A DNA stretch of 64,000 nucleotides from Mobilibacterium timonense (GCF_900155555.1 NZ_FUHN01000006.1:372001-436000), one strand, 5' to 3'; shown: positions 24,555 to 33,310, counted from the first letter of the stretch. A program made the numbers and translations. The notes: a model not told the origin generated them from the letters alone.

Positions 24555-25181
24555 ATGGTGACGGAAAAAGAGCTTTTTGACGCCCTCGCTTCGAGGCACA
24601 CGGTGGAGGGCCAGGAAAAGATCTCCCGCGCCTCGGTGGCCATCTGCGGCCTCGGCGGCCTGGGGTCTAACGTGGCCATCCACCTGGCACGATGCGGAGT
24701 GGGCCGCCTTCACCTGCTGGACTTCGACAGGGTGGACCTGCCGAACATCAACAGGCAGCAGTACAGGCTCGACCAGATCGGAATTCCAAAGACCGAGGCA
24801 CTTAAAGACGAGCTCAGGGAATTCGCCCCGTATATAGACATCGTGACCGATCAGGTGAAGCTCACGCCGGAGAATATCCCTGAGCTCCTGAAGGACGAGC
24901 ACTACATAGTTGAGGCATTCGACAAGGCCGACCAGAAGGCCATGCTCTGCAACTCCGTCTTGGAGGAACTCCCTGGTGCGGTCCTGATCGCGGGCTCAGG
25001 CATGGCCGGATACGGAAAGAGCAACGACATTGAGACCCGCCGCATATCCTCCCGCTTCTACGTATGCGGAGACGGAGAGACGGGGCTGGAGCAGGCCGGC
25101 ACACTCTTTTCCCCGAGAGTGGCCATATGTGCGGTCCACCAGGCGAACCTGGTGATACAGCTGATCATGGACGGGGAATGA
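24555..25181 (+). CDS. thiF: ThiS adenylyltransferase ThiF
   Basis: An E1-like enzyme of 208 residues that adenylates the C-terminal glycine of ThiS using ATP. The nucleotide-binding loop GLGGLGSNVA is at about residues 32-41, the LLDFDRVDLPNINRQ strand-helix at 54-68, and the AGSGMAGYG segment near 150. The short form lacking a long C-terminal region with the zinc-binding cysteines is the ThiF-family-2 type common in Clostridia. It starts three bases after thiS. A block of four 41-bp repeats separates it from thiG. Confidence 0.9.
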   Translation: MVTEKELFDALASRHTVEGQEKISRASVAICGLGGLGSNVAIHLARCGVGRLHLLDFDRVDLPNINRQQYRLDQIGIPKTEALKDELREFAPYIDIVTDQVKLTPENIPELLKDEHYIVEAFDKADQKAMLCNSVLEELPGAVLIAGSGMAGYGKSNDIETRRISSRFYVCGDGETGLEQAGTLFSPRVAICAVHQANLVIQLIMDGE

Positions 25182-25345
25182 TGTAAAAAACAGGCCGCCG
25201 CGCAGTCACGCCGGCGACCGATGAAAGAAAGATGGCCGCCACGTAGTCACGTCGGCGACCGATGAAAGTAAGATGGCCGCCACGTAGTCACGTCGGCGAC
25301 CGATGAAAGAAAGATGGCCGCCACGTAGTCACGCCGGCGACCGGA
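25180..25345. repeat. 41-bp tandem repeat inside the thi operon, four units
   Basis: The unit GATGGCCGCCACGTAGTCACG... recurs at a 41-base period (GATGAAAG at 25220, 25261 and 25302). Each unit has the palindromic potential GCCGCC...GGCGAC. It fills the thiF-thiG gap up to the thiG ribosome site GGAGGAGG. It does not encode a supported peptide. Confidence 0.88.
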
Positions 25346-25355
25346 GGAGGAGAAA

Positions 25356-26138
25356 ATGGCAGAAGAGATAAGAAACGACAGCTGGGAGCTCGGCGGACAC
25401 AGGTTCACATCGAGGTTCATACTGGGATCCGGAAAGTATTCGCTGGATCTGATCAAGGCGGCGGTGGAAAACGCCGGCGCTCAGATCATCACCCTGGCTG
25501 TCAGAAGGACGAACACTAAGGAATCGGAAAACATTCTGGACTACATCCCGGAGGGCGTCACGCTCCTTCCGAACACCTCGGGCGCAAGGAATGCGGACGA
25601 GGCCGTGAGAATCGCAAGGCTTTCAAGGGAGCTGGGCTGCGGGGACTTCGTGAAGATCGAGATCATGAGGGACTCCAAGTATCTGCTCCCGGACAACAAC
25701 GAGACCATCAAGGCAACGAGGATCCTGGCGGACGAGGGCTTCGTGGTGATGCCTTACATGTATCCTGACCTCTACAGCGCCAGAGCGCTGGTAGATGCAG
25801 GAGCTGCCTGCGTGATGCCGCTGGCCGCCCCTATCGGCTCGAACGGAGGGCTTCAGACCAAGGCCTTCATCCAGATCCTCATCGATGAGCTGGACGTTCC
25901 GGTGATAGTGGATGCGGGGATCGGCCGCCCGTCCCAGGCCTGCGAGGCCATGGAGATGGGGGCAGCCGCGATCATGGCCAACACAGCCATCGCAACTGCC
26001 GGAAACGTGCCGGAGATGGCATGTGCTTTTAAAAACGCCATCGACGCCGGCCGCCAGGCCTACCTTTCCGGCCTGGGGAGAGTTTTGCAGCGCGGCGCTT
26101 CCTCCAGCGACCCGCTCACGGGATTCCTGAGAGACTAG
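25356..26138 (+). CDS. thiG: Thiazole synthase ThiG
   Basis: A 260-residue TIM-barrel enzyme that condenses deoxyxylulose 5-phosphate, dehydroglycine and ThiS-bound sulfur to the thiazole phosphate of thiamine. Signatures are [12 protein letters not shown] (residues 13-24), ALAVRRTN-like LAVRRTN (near 48), the Schiff-base lysine region FVKIEIM (near 102), [14 protein letters not shown] (near 155) and [20 protein letters not shown] (near 188). GGAGGAGGAG lies just before the ATG. thiH follows after ten bases; ThiG and ThiH work as a complex in anaerobes. Confidence 0.95.
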   Translation: MAEEIRNDSWELGGHRFTSRFILGSGKYSLDLIKAAVENAGAQIITLAVRRTNTKESENILDYIPEGVTLLPNTSGARNADEAVRIARLSRELGCGDFVKIEIMRDSKYLLPDNNETIKATRILADEGFVVMPYMYPDLYSARALVDAGAACVMPLAAPIGSNGGLQTKAFIQILIDELDVPVIVDAGIGRPSQACEAMEMGAAAIMANTAIATAGNVPEMACAFKNAIDAGRQAYLSGLGRVLQRGASSSDPLTGFLRD

Positions 26139-26148
26139 GAGGCGCGAG

Positions 26149-27411
26149 ATGACGGACTACGAAAAGAACGAATTTTTCCTGGACGGCAAGAACCTCACTC
26201 CCGAGGCCCTCGCGAAAAAGCACCGCATCGAGCAGGATCCTTCCGCCCGCACCGATCACATGAAGTACATGCCGGACATGGAGGTCATCCAGTCGGACAT
26301 GCTGGAAAAGCTTCTCGGTGAGGTGGAGGCCTACGATCCTGCGGCCTATACCGCGGCGGACGTTCGCCGGGCCCTGGACAAGGACGACATAGGCGTTGAG
26401 GACTTCAAGGCACTGCTGTCGCCGGCGGCCGCTCCTTTTCTGGAGGAGATGGCCGTGAAGGCCAGGAACGAAACGGGAAAGCACTTCGGGAACACGGTGT
26501 ACATCTTCACGCCTCTCTACCTCGCGAACTACTGTGAAAACTACTGTGTCTACTGCGGTTTCAACTGCTACAACGACATCAAGAGGCTCCAGCTCAACGA
26601 GCAGGAGATGGAGCACGAGATGAAGGTCATCGCCGACTCCGGCATCGAGGAGATCCTGATGCTCACGGGCGAGAGCAAAAAGATGAGCAGCCTGGAGTAC
26701 ATCGGCACGGCCTGTAAGCTTGCCCGGAAGTACTTCAGGAACGTTGGACTGGAGATCTACCCTGCAAATGTAAAGGACTACAAGTACCTGCACGAGTGCG
26801 GTGCGGATTACGTGACTGTTTTTCAGGAGACCTACGACAGCCGCCGCTACGAGGAGCTCCACCTGATGGGCCACAAGCGCGTTTTTCCATATCGCTTTTA
26901 CGCCCAGGAAAGGGCGATCCTCGGCGGCATGAGGGGCGTGGGTTTCTCCGCGCTGCTCGGACTGTCCGATTTCAGGAAGGACGCTTTTGCAAGTGCCATG
27001 CACGTGTATCTGCTCCAGAGAAAGTACCCGTATGTTGAATACTCGCTGTCCTGCCCGAGGCTCAGACCGATCATCAACAACGACAAGATAAATCCGCAGG
27101 ACGTACACGAAAAGGAGCTTTGCCAGGTGCTCTGCGCCTACAGGCTCTTCCTCCCGTACGTGGGGATCACCGTCTCCTCCCGGGAGAGCAAGAGCTTCCG
27201 TGACGGCATAGCAAAGATAGCCGCCACCAAGATCTCAGCCGGAGTTTCCACCGGCATCGGTGACCACGAAAGCAAGTACTCCCACACCGAGGACGACAAC
27301 ACCGGGGACGAGCAGTTCGAGATAGCAGACGTCAGGAGCCTGGACCAGATGTACAACGACATGTCAGGCGAGGGCCTCCAGCCGGTGCTCAACGATTACC
27401 TGTATCTGTAG
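26149..27411 (+). CDS. thiH: Tyrosine lyase ThiH (radical SAM)
   Basis: Cleaves tyrosine to dehydroglycine and p-cresol with S-adenosylmethionine and a [4Fe-4S] cluster, giving the glycine-derived part of the thiazole. The cluster cysteines are C129, C133 and C136 in NYCENYCVYCGF (CX3CX2C). The LMLTGESKKMSSLEYI stretch near 172 and the BATS-type C-terminal domain (about 300-400, KISAGVSTGIGDH) complete the family pattern. 420 residues is slightly longer than usual because of the N-terminal region. AGGAGG is close before the ATG. Its presence in place of the oxidase ThiO indicates anaerobic life. Confidence 0.95.
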   Translation: MTDYEKNEFFLDGKNLTPEALAKKHRIEQDPSARTDHMKYMPDMEVIQSDMLEKLLGEVEAYDPAAYTAADVRRALDKDDIGVEDFKALLSPAAAPFLEEMAVKARNETGKHFGNTVYIFTPLYLANYCENYCVYCGFNCYNDIKRLQLNEQEMEHEMKVIADSGIEEILMLTGESKKMSSLEYIGTACKLARKYFRNVGLEIYPANVKDYKYLHECGADYVTVFQETYDSRRYEELHLMGHKRVFPYRFYAQERAILGGMRGVGFSALLGLSDFRKDAFASAMHVYLLQRKYPYVEYSLSCPRLRPIINNDKINPQDVHEKELCQVLCAYRLFLPYVGITVSSRESKSFRDGIAKIAATKISAGVSTGIGDHESKYSHTEDDNTGDEQFEIADVRSLDQMYNDMSGEGLQPVLNDYLYL

Positions 27412-27606
27412 CGGGCGGCCGGAACGATCACCCATGTCTGCAGTTGGAGTCCTGAGCGAATGAGCGAAAGGCCGCTGGCGGGGCGGGCGGTAACAGAGTG
27501 ACCCGCTGGGTGTCCGATGGAGCGGCTGGCAGGCCTGATGTCGGCACTTTCGTTGCCCTCCGGGCTTCCGACATGATGGGCTTCCGGAACCTGGCGCCTT
27601 ACGGGA

Positions 27607-27740
27607 TGCGCCCGCTGGGCATCTGCAAACTGGTGCTCACCCCAAATGCCCGCTGGGCGTCGCAAACTTGTGTCTTACGAATATGCCCGCTGGGCGTCGC
27701 AAACTTGTGTCTTACGAATATGCCCGCTGGGCGTTTTTTC
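27607..27740. repeat. 37-bp tandem repeat with terminator-like hairpins
   Basis: GCCCGCTGGGC recurs at 27610, 27648, 27685 and 27722. The last two full units (TATGCCCGCTGGGCGTCGC...TTACGAA) are identical. Each copy can fold as GCCC-GCT-GGGC, and the last copy alone is followed by GTTTTTT. The rest of the thiH-tenI gap (27412-27606) is GC-rich with no supported gene. Confidence 0.85.
27722..27739 (+). terminator. Terminator-like hairpin just before tenI
   Basis: A short GCCC-GCT-GGGC stem followed by six T residues ends only eleven bases before the ATG at 27751. It could cut transcription into the last gene of the operon, or be a partial attenuator. The stem is short (four to five pairs), so efficiency is uncertain. 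Confidence 0.5.
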
Positions 27741-27750
27741 AGAAAAAAAG

Positions 27751-28344
27751 ATGAACGAAGAATTTATTTGCGTAACAAACCGAAAACTCGTGGAAGGCGA
27801 ATTCCTCTCATGGCTCGACCTGATCCTGGACCGCGGCGTCAACGGCCTATCGGCTCCGGATCGGCTGATCCTGAGGGAAAAAGACCTTTCCCCCGCAGCT
27901 TACACATCGCTTGCTCGCCGGGTCCTGGACCTGTGCAGCACAAAGGGAAAGATCTGCATCCTCCACAGCTATCCGGAGGTCGCTCTGGAGCTGCGCTGTG
28001 AGCACATCCACTTACCTCTCGAAAAACTGCGCCACATGAGCGAGGAGGAAAAAAGCTTTTTCCGGACTCTTGGGGCCAGTGTTCACAGCCCGGAGGAGGC
28101 CAGGGAAGCCGAGGCCCTCGGTGCGACCTGCGCGACCTTTGGCCACGTCTTTGTGACCGATTGCAAAAAAGGCCTCGAGCCCCGGGGCCTTGAGGCTCTC
28201 GGTTCTTGCTGTGCCGCCGTCGCCTGCCCGGTGTACGCTATCGGCGGGATCAACGAAAAAAATTATCGCGACTGCCTGAGGGCCGACGCCGCCGGAGTCT
28301 GCGTAATGTCGGACTACATGCGCGCGGCTGGGTGTCACTTGTGA
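27751..28344 (+). CDS. tenI: TenI/ThiE-family protein, probable thiazole tautomerase
   Basis: 197 residues of the thiamine-phosphate-synthase/TenI TIM-barrel family. Visible blocks are ICVTNRKL at the N-terminus, IHLPLEKL near 90, ASVHSPEEAREAEALGA near 112, and FGHVFVTDCKKGLEPRGLE near 130. In ThiE the last block normally reads as a GPxFPTxTK pyrophosphate loop; the GHxFxTxxKKGLxPRG form is that of TenI, which isomerises the thiazole made by ThiG. So TenI is preferred, but a dual role is possible. It starts after a terminator-like hairpin and has only a weak purine-rich ribosome site. No thiD or second thiE is seen in the window. Confidence 0.75.
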   Translation: MNEEFICVTNRKLVEGEFLSWLDLILDRGVNGLSAPDRLILREKDLSPAAYTSLARRVLDLCSTKGKICILHSYPEVALELRCEHIHLPLEKLRHMSEEEKSFFRTLGASVHSPEEAREAEALGATCATFGHVFVTDCKKGLEPRGLEALGSCCAAVACPVYAIGGINEKNYRDCLRADAAGVCVMSDYMRAAGCHL

Positions 28345-28440
28345 TCCAGGCCTCGACTGCGATTTGGGTGATACCTGCGAATCAGGTGTCACCTACGATT
28401 CGGGTCTCACAACGCTCGAACAGTGGGCCTTCAATGTTTC
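28345..28440. repeat. Degenerate CGATTYGGGTSTCAC repeats
   Basis: Words such as TGCGATTTGGGTGAT, TGCGAATCAGGTGTCAC and TACGATTCGGGTCTCAC follow each other at roughly 20-25 bases after the tenI stop. They contain the GGTCTC/GGTGTCAC words also seen in the dispersed elements. No gene is seen. Confidence 0.5.
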
Positions 28441-28466
28441 TGTTGTGACTATTGTGACTATTGTGT

Positions 28467-28990
28467 GCTTATGCAGCTAATTGCATAAAATTGTCCACAA
28501 TTTCGGATGAAATTGTGGACACCGCTTTTTGAGATGAGGATTTTCCAGGGGAAACAGCCATTTTCGGCGTTTCCCCTGGAAAATCTACCGACCTATCACC
28601 TGAAAAAAAAGAACACGACAATACAATCTTCAGCTTTATTGCTGAGATCTGCAATGTGGTCACATGAGTTCAGACTCTAGAGTCACAGGGAAATAGCAAT
28701 GAGACCAAATGCCTTGATACAGTGAGACCGGAGTTCACTCGAGGACAGAATAAAAATATTTTTTCCATACATTGTCTTGTCAGCACCCCAGATCGCGGAA
28801 AAAAGTTCCAGGGGAAACGCCGAAAAAGAGCATGTTATATGGAATTAAAATTTTGCATAAAAATTCGCAGCTAATTTTAGAAACTGTGCTTGTCATTTGT
28901 GCAGAAAATTCCCGGAACTGTCTATTTACAATTCCGGGAATTCATGATTTTTGCGGTGCGCAGGCGACCTGACGTCGCCTGCGTTTCTTT
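28467..28990 (+). repeat. Dispersed structured element, full copy D
   Basis: Same modules and order as copy C: TTATGCA/TGCATAA; a 12-bp hairpin GTCCACAATTTC/GAAATTGTGGAC (28493-28520); a 17-bp hairpin GATTTTCCAGGGGAAAC/GTTTCCCCTGGAAAATC (28539-28585); GTCACA, GAGACC twice; GAATAAAAAT; TTCCAGGGGAAACGCCGAAAAA (28807-28828); an 11-bp hairpin AATTCCCGGAA/TTCCGGGAATT (28907-28942); and a terminator. Compared with C, several hairpin pairs change on both sides (A-T to G-C in the first stem, C-G to A-T in the second, two T-A to C-G in the third), which conserves structure rather than sequence. Confidence 0.82.
28959..28990 (+). terminator. Terminator module of element D
   Basis: CGCAGGCGAC/GTCGCCTGCG with loop CTGAC, then TTTCTTT. 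Stem identical to that of element C. Confidence 0.82.
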
Positions 28991-28999
28991 CCCATCGCC

Positions 29000-29335
29000 C
29001 CCACGCGCATCGCGCCGCCGAAGGCCCCCCAAATGGCCCGCGGCCTCAAACCGCCATCGGCGCGGCCCTCGGCCCCTCCAGCCCCGATATCGCCAGTGCC
29101 TCGCCATTTCTTGACCCGGCACCGGCTTTTCCCAAAAACGGCCGAAGGCCGCCGAAGGCCCCCAAAACGGCCCGCGGCCCCAAACCGCCATCGGCGCGGC
29201 CATCGGCCACTCCAGCCCCGATATCGCCAGTGCCTCGCCATCCCTTGACCCGGCACCGGCTTTTCGCCAAACGGCCGAAGGCCTCTCAAAGCGCATCGCA
29301 CCCTAAACAGCCATCGGCCTCATTGTTTTCAATGC
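29000..29335. repeat. 134-bp tandem repeat, two units and a partial
   Basis: CCGCCATCGGCGCGGCC recurs at 29051 and 29185. Each unit includes GGCCCGCGGCC, CCAGCCCCGATATCGCCAGTGCC and TTGACCCGGCACCGGCTTTT. A shorter degenerate copy continues to about 29335. It follows the terminator of element D directly, as the 104-bp array follows element C. The frames open across it are artefacts. Confidence 0.82.
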
Positions 29336-29360
29336 CCTCGGCCTCTCCAATCCCGGATGT

Positions 29361-29366
29361 TATAAT
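29361..29366 (+). promoter_or_regulatory. -10 box for the second two-component operon
   Basis: TATAAT at 29361-29366 lies 88 bases before the regulator ATG, with no clear -35. A TTGACA at 29389-29394 also exists but lacks a good -10. A CTTAAGAATTTCATAATG stretch overlaps, resembling direct repeats for OmpR-class regulators. Confidence 0.4.
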
Positions 29367-29453
29367 ACTTAAGAATTTCATAATGATTTTGACAGGGTCT
29401 GCTTAATCCCCCTGTTTTACCATAGACACATCGAATGGAGGACATGGACAAAT

Positions 29454-30230
29454 ATGAAGATTCTTATCTGTGACGACGACAGGGAGATCGCAAGGGCGAT
29501 CGGCATCTACCTCAGGAATGCGGGATACGAGACCTGCGAGGTCTACGACGGCAGGGCTGCGGTCGAGGCTGCGAAGGACGAAGAGGTCCAGCTGATAATG
29601 ATGGACGTGATGATGCCCGGAATGGACGGTATCAGGGCGACCGAGGCCATCCGCCGGGTGCGGAACATACCGATCATCATGGTCTCCGCCAAGGGCGAGA
29701 GCTACGACAAGGTAAGCGGCCTGGACTGCGGAGCCGACGACTACATCACCAAGCCTTTTGACCCGGTGGAGATGGTGGCGAGAGTGAGGGCCTGCCTCAG
29801 GAGATACAGATCCCTGGGGAGCGCAGAGGAAGCGCCATCGGTCCTTAAGACCGGCGGCCTCAGGCTTGACACCGAGACCAAGGAGGTCACCGTGGACGGC
29901 GAGGAAGTCAACCTGACACCGAAGGAATTCGGAGTCCTGAAGTTCCTCATGGAGCAGCCGGGGAGGGTCTACTCCATGGAGCAGATCTACGAGGCCGTCT
30001 GGAAGGAGCCGGCGTTCAACTTTGAGAACACCGTTGCTGTCCACATCCGCCACATTCGAGAGAAGATAGAGATAGATCCCAGGAATCCGGCGTACCTCAA
30101 GGTCCTGTGGGGCATCGGCTACAAGATCGAGAAGATCGACGAGCCCGGTAACGAGACGGAAGGTGCGTCCGGCAATAAGCCGGAAGGTGCGCCCGCAGGC
30201 GCCGGAGGCGGCCCGGGATCGGGAAAATAG
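29454..30230 (+). CDS. OmpR-family response regulator (VanR-like)
   Basis: 258 residues. The receiver domain has CDDDREI at 6-12, the phosphoacceptor D51 in IMMDVMMPGMDG and the lysine in ITKPFDP; the winged-helix domain runs from about 140 to 228 (NLTPKEFGVLKFL, TVAVHIRHIREKIE, WGIGYKIEK). The order follows the VanR/Bacillus-type subgroup. Unusual is a ~30-residue C-terminal tail rich in Gly, Glu, Pro and Ala with a repeated EGAxxNKPEGAP unit beyond the DNA-binding domain. GGAGG lies about a dozen bases upstream of the ATG. The kinase gene follows twelve bases after the stop. Confidence 0.92.
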   Translation: MKILICDDDREIARAIGIYLRNAGYETCEVYDGRAAVEAAKDEEVQLIMMDVMMPGMDGIRATEAIRRVRNIPIIMVSAKGESYDKVSGLDCGADDYITKPFDPVEMVARVRACLRRYRSLGSAEEAPSVLKTGGLRLDTETKEVTVDGEEVNLTPKEFGVLKFLMEQPGRVYSMEQIYEAVWKEPAFNFENTVAVHIRHIREKIEIDPRNPAYLKVLWGIGYKIEKIDEPGNETEGASGNKPEGAPAGAGGGPGSGK

Positions 30231-30242
30231 TGGAGGAAGCAG

Positions 30243-31925
30243 ATGAGCACGAGTATAGATCAGAAAAAGAGGACGACAGCATGGCTCGTATCCAGCGTCG
30301 TCTGTGTGGCGGGATTTTGTGCAGCCCTGTGCTGCGGAGTCTCAGGGTATCTCCTGAGCTGGATGGCAGACTACCAGGGATACGCGGCCCCCATAGCGAA
30401 GGCGATCAGAGCCGCCGCGAACAGCTACAACACAGAAGAACACATGAGGCTCATGATACAGCTGGGCATCGTGTTCGGCGTGCTTGCTGCGGCAGGGCTG
30501 GTGGTGTCCGTGATCTTTTCAGGAAAAAAAGACGAAAAAGGAGTCCGTCTCGCGCCACTCGACCGGTGCTTCGGTGAGGTCCAGGTATTCGCAGGCATTC
30601 TTGCGGGATGCGCGCTTTACCCGGCGGCCATCCTGCTCACGTCGGCCTATGTGGGATCCAGAAAATTCATAACTGGCGGCATTTACCACGATGTGGTCGC
30701 GGCCCTTTCAAGAGGTGACAGGACGGAGTACCTGACGGGGTTCTACGAATACAGAAACATCTCAAACCTGCTGTCACCGTGGTTCGCCTTCGTGATCGCC
30801 ATCATCATGATACTGGCGATCGCGGCCTTCGAGCTCTGGGTGGTACAGAGCATCGCGAGGAAGCTCAAGAACCATTCGTTCTGGGAGAATACCATTATAG
30901 GAAAAGTATTCGCCTTCTGTGCCGGGGAGTTCGGCAGGAGCACCAGGCTGCAGCTCAAGGTCATGGCAGTTCTGATAGTCGCCGTTATCGTGTCCGGCTA
31001 CTGGCTTGGAGCCGTGGCCGTTATCGGGCTGATACTCTGGCAGGTACCTAAGCTCCTCAGGAGGTTTCACGACATCCAGACCGCGACGGCTCAGGCCGCA
31101 AGCGGAGACCTGGACGTCTCCGTTCCGAGGAACTACAGCGGAGACGACCTGGACAGACTTTCCGAAGACATCAACGCCATCTCGGGAGCCACCCGCCTGG
31201 CAGTTGAAAAAGAGCTGAAGAACCAGAAGATGAAGACAGACCTCATCACCAACGTATCCCACGACCTGAAAACACCTCTCACATCGGTGGTCACCTACGT
31301 GGACCTGCTCAAGAAAGAGGGGCTCGACAGCGAAAACGCCCCGGAGTACCTGGAGATAATCGACCAGAAGGCGAACAGGCTCCAGCACCTGACACTGGAC
31401 CTTTTCGACGCCGCCAAGGCCTCCAGCGGGGACCTGCCGGTGGAGCTCCACAGCGTGGACCTCGTTTCCATGGTGAACCAGGCCGCTGGCGAATTCGATG
31501 ACGACCTGAAGAAGAGAGATCTCGAGCTGATAATCAACTCTCCGGAAAAAGTCCAGGTAATGGCCGACGGCAGGTATCTGTGGCGAGTCATGGAGAACCT
31601 CCTGTCCAACATCCGGAAGTACGCCATGAAGGGCTCCAGAGTCTACATAGATGTTTCCAGCGATGACGAACAAGGCATCGTCTCCGTGAAAAACATGTCT
31701 CAGGAAAGGCTCAACATCTCCGCGGATCAGCTCATGGAGCGCTTCACCCGCGGTGACGAATCCAGGACCAGCGAGGGAAGTGGGCTGGGCCTGTCCATTG
31801 CAAAGGACCTCACATCCTTGATGGGCGGCCGCCTGAGGATAACGGTGGACGGAGACCTTTTCAAGGCCGAGGTTTCTCTCCCGCTGGATAACAGCAGGAA
31901 GGCCGAACCGGCAGAGACGGCCTGA
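30243..31925 (+). CDS. Multi-pass sensor histidine kinase
   Basis: 560 residues, partner of the preceding regulator. Hydrophobic segments appear near 13-40, 72-95, 112-135, 178-202 and 238-270, so the sensor part is largely within the membrane. HAMP-like residues (about 270-325) lead to HisKA with H340 in NVSHDLKTPLTS, then the ATPase domain with ENLLSNIRKYA (N box) and GSGLGLSIAKD (G2); the G1 box is degenerate (VKNMSQERLN), as in VanS-like and related kinases. GGAGG precedes the ATG by seven bases. It ends just before a strong terminator, so the two-component pair is a closed operon. The signal is unknown. Confidence 0.9.
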   Translation: MSTSIDQKKRTTAWLVSSVVCVAGFCAALCCGVSGYLLSWMADYQGYAAPIAKAIRAAANSYNTEEHMRLMIQLGIVFGVLAAAGLVVSVIFSGKKDEKGVRLAPLDRCFGEVQVFAGILAGCALYPAAILLTSAYVGSRKFITGGIYHDVVAALSRGDRTEYLTGFYEYRNISNLLSPWFAFVIAIIMILAIAAFELWVVQSIARKLKNHSFWENTIIGKVFAFCAGEFGRSTRLQLKVMAVLIVAVIVSGYWLGAVAVIGLILWQVPKLLRRFHDIQTATAQAASGDLDVSVPRNYSGDDLDRLSEDINAISGATRLAVEKELKNQKMKTDLITNVSHDLKTPLTSVVTYVDLLKKEGLDSENAPEYLEIIDQKANRLQHLTLDLFDAAKASSGDLPVELHSVDLVSMVNQAAGEFDDDLKKRDLELIINSPEKVQVMADGRYLWRVMENLLSNIRKYAMKGSRVYIDVSSDDEQGIVSVKNMSQERLNISADQLMERFTRGDESRTSEGSGLGLSIAKDLTSLMGGRLRITVDGDLFKAEVSLPLDNSRKAEPAETA

Positions 31926-31930
31926 TGATC

Positions 31931-31980
31931 CCGCCGGCCGGGGACCCTTCAGAACGGTGTCCCGGCCGGCGGTTCTTTTT
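31931..31980 (+). terminator. Strong intrinsic terminator
   Basis: CCGCCGGCCGGGGAC pairs with GTCCCGGCCGGCGG around a small loop, followed by TTCTTTTT. It ends the two-component operon. Confidence 0.88.
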
Positions 31981-32130
31981 CCGGAAAAACCTTATGATTG
32001 CCTTAAGCCTGTTGATATTGACCCGGCAACTCATTATCATTCATTCACAGAGGACGGGCATGAGGTGCCGGGGACAGCAGCGTCACATACACAGGCCGGT
32101 TTCAACATATGAGGAAGGACGTTAGAGCAG

Positions 32131-33006
32131 ATGGAGTTTGGAAAGGGAAAAATCATCATATTGGCGGTGATCATTGTGGCCGCGGGTGTTCTGGGGGCCA
32201 GGACCGGCTCATCTCTCCAGCCTGTTGAAGACGACGATTACGACCCTGCTGAGTACTTCACGATGGATAATGTACCTACATTTTTCATACACGGCCTGAA
32301 CAGCAGCTCCGTGGCCATGGACTTCATGGTGAACGAATTCAGGGAATTCGAAGTCACGGAGAACGTGATCTACGCCAACGTCACCCCGGAGGGCAAGGTG
32401 TCCCTGGTGGGCAAGGTGGTGAAGGGCGCAGGAAACCCCATCATCGAGATAAACTTCGAGAACAACAGGCAGAGGAACTACCACATCGAGGGCCAGTGGC
32501 TCAAGTCGGTGATAGACGCCTACAGAGAGAAAAACCATTTTGACAGATTCAACGTTGTGGCCCACTCCATGGGGAACATGGCCATCTGCTACTACCAGCT
32601 GGACTACGGGGACGACCCGGACCAGCCGAAGCTCCACAAGGTGGTGGATATCGCCGGTAATTACGACCGGCTGAACGGCCACTATAAGAAGTGGAAGAAC
32701 AACAAGCTGGACAAGGACGGAAAGCCGAAGTACACGGACTCCGTGTACAGAGAGCTCCTGGGCCTGAAGACCATGGACGTGTACAAGAATGTGGACGTCC
32801 TCAATATCTACGGAGACCTGGAGGACGGAAGCGGCACCGATGGGCGGGTGAGCACCGTCAGCGCGAAGTCATTCAAATACATAATCAAGGACTCCGCCAA
32901 GTCCTACAAGGAGATAGAGTTCAAGGGGAAGATGGCCGGCCACAGGATGCTCCACCACAACTACGAGGTGAGCGACGACATCATGGATTTCCTCTGGGCG
33001 AAGTAA
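32131..33006 (+). CDS. Membrane-anchored DUF915 alpha/beta hydrolase
   Basis: A 291-residue serine hydrolase of the DUF915 cell-surface type. One N-terminal hydrophobic helix (about residues 8-25) should anchor it outside the membrane. FFIHGLNSS near 49 is the oxyanion-loop motif, VVAHSMGNMA near 144 contains the nucleophile elbow, an acidic residue lies in GDLEDGSGTDGRV near 230, and the catalytic histidine is probably in RMLHHNYEV near 273. The substrate is unknown; lipid or short ester is likely for the family. A purine-rich AAGGAC lies upstream of the ATG. It is transcribed alone and closed by a terminator at 33096-33127. Confidence 0.88.
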   Translation: MEFGKGKIIILAVIIVAAGVLGARTGSSLQPVEDDDYDPAEYFTMDNVPTFFIHGLNSSSVAMDFMVNEFREFEVTENVIYANVTPEGKVSLVGKVVKGAGNPIIEINFENNRQRNYHIEGQWLKSVIDAYREKNHFDRFNVVAHSMGNMAICYYQLDYGDDPDQPKLHKVVDIAGNYDRLNGHYKKWKNNKLDKDGKPKYTDSVYRELLGLKTMDVYKNVDVLNIYGDLEDGSGTDGRVSTVSAKSFKYIIKDSAKSYKEIEFKGKMAGHRMLHHNYEVSDDIMDFLWAK

Positions 33007-33095
33007 AAGACGAAGCAAAGTCTGAGCAACGCTGAATGGGCATTGACGCAACATTGATGCAATATTGAAAACAGGTGGACAGTCGATATCCGGGA

Positions 33096-33127
33096 CCGCT
33101 GCGTGGTGACGCGCAGTGGCTTTTTTT
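33096..33127 (+). terminator. Intrinsic terminator after the DUF915 gene
   Basis: CCGCTGCG pairs with CGCAGTGG (one G-U) around an eight-base loop, followed one base later by seven T residues. Confidence 0.85.
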
Positions 33128-33310
33128 ATGCTTATATAAAACAGATACTGGCCGCAGATACTGCCTCAAAAGGAGAAAAAGGAAAAGTTCCGTCGCGAAT
33201 TGGCCCGGTCGCGGTAGTATCGTAAATGCGTGAAAGTGGATTTTGTGTTTTATAGTGGTAGAATACTGAAAAATGGCGTTCTAGACGCTGCAGGGGGTAT
33301 AACAGGGGAC

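Noticed and set aside
28922-29406. Frames of 70-150 codons on both strands in the 134-bp repeats
   Set aside because: Same reason: repeat-derived Pro/Ala/Arg-rich peptides without start signals.
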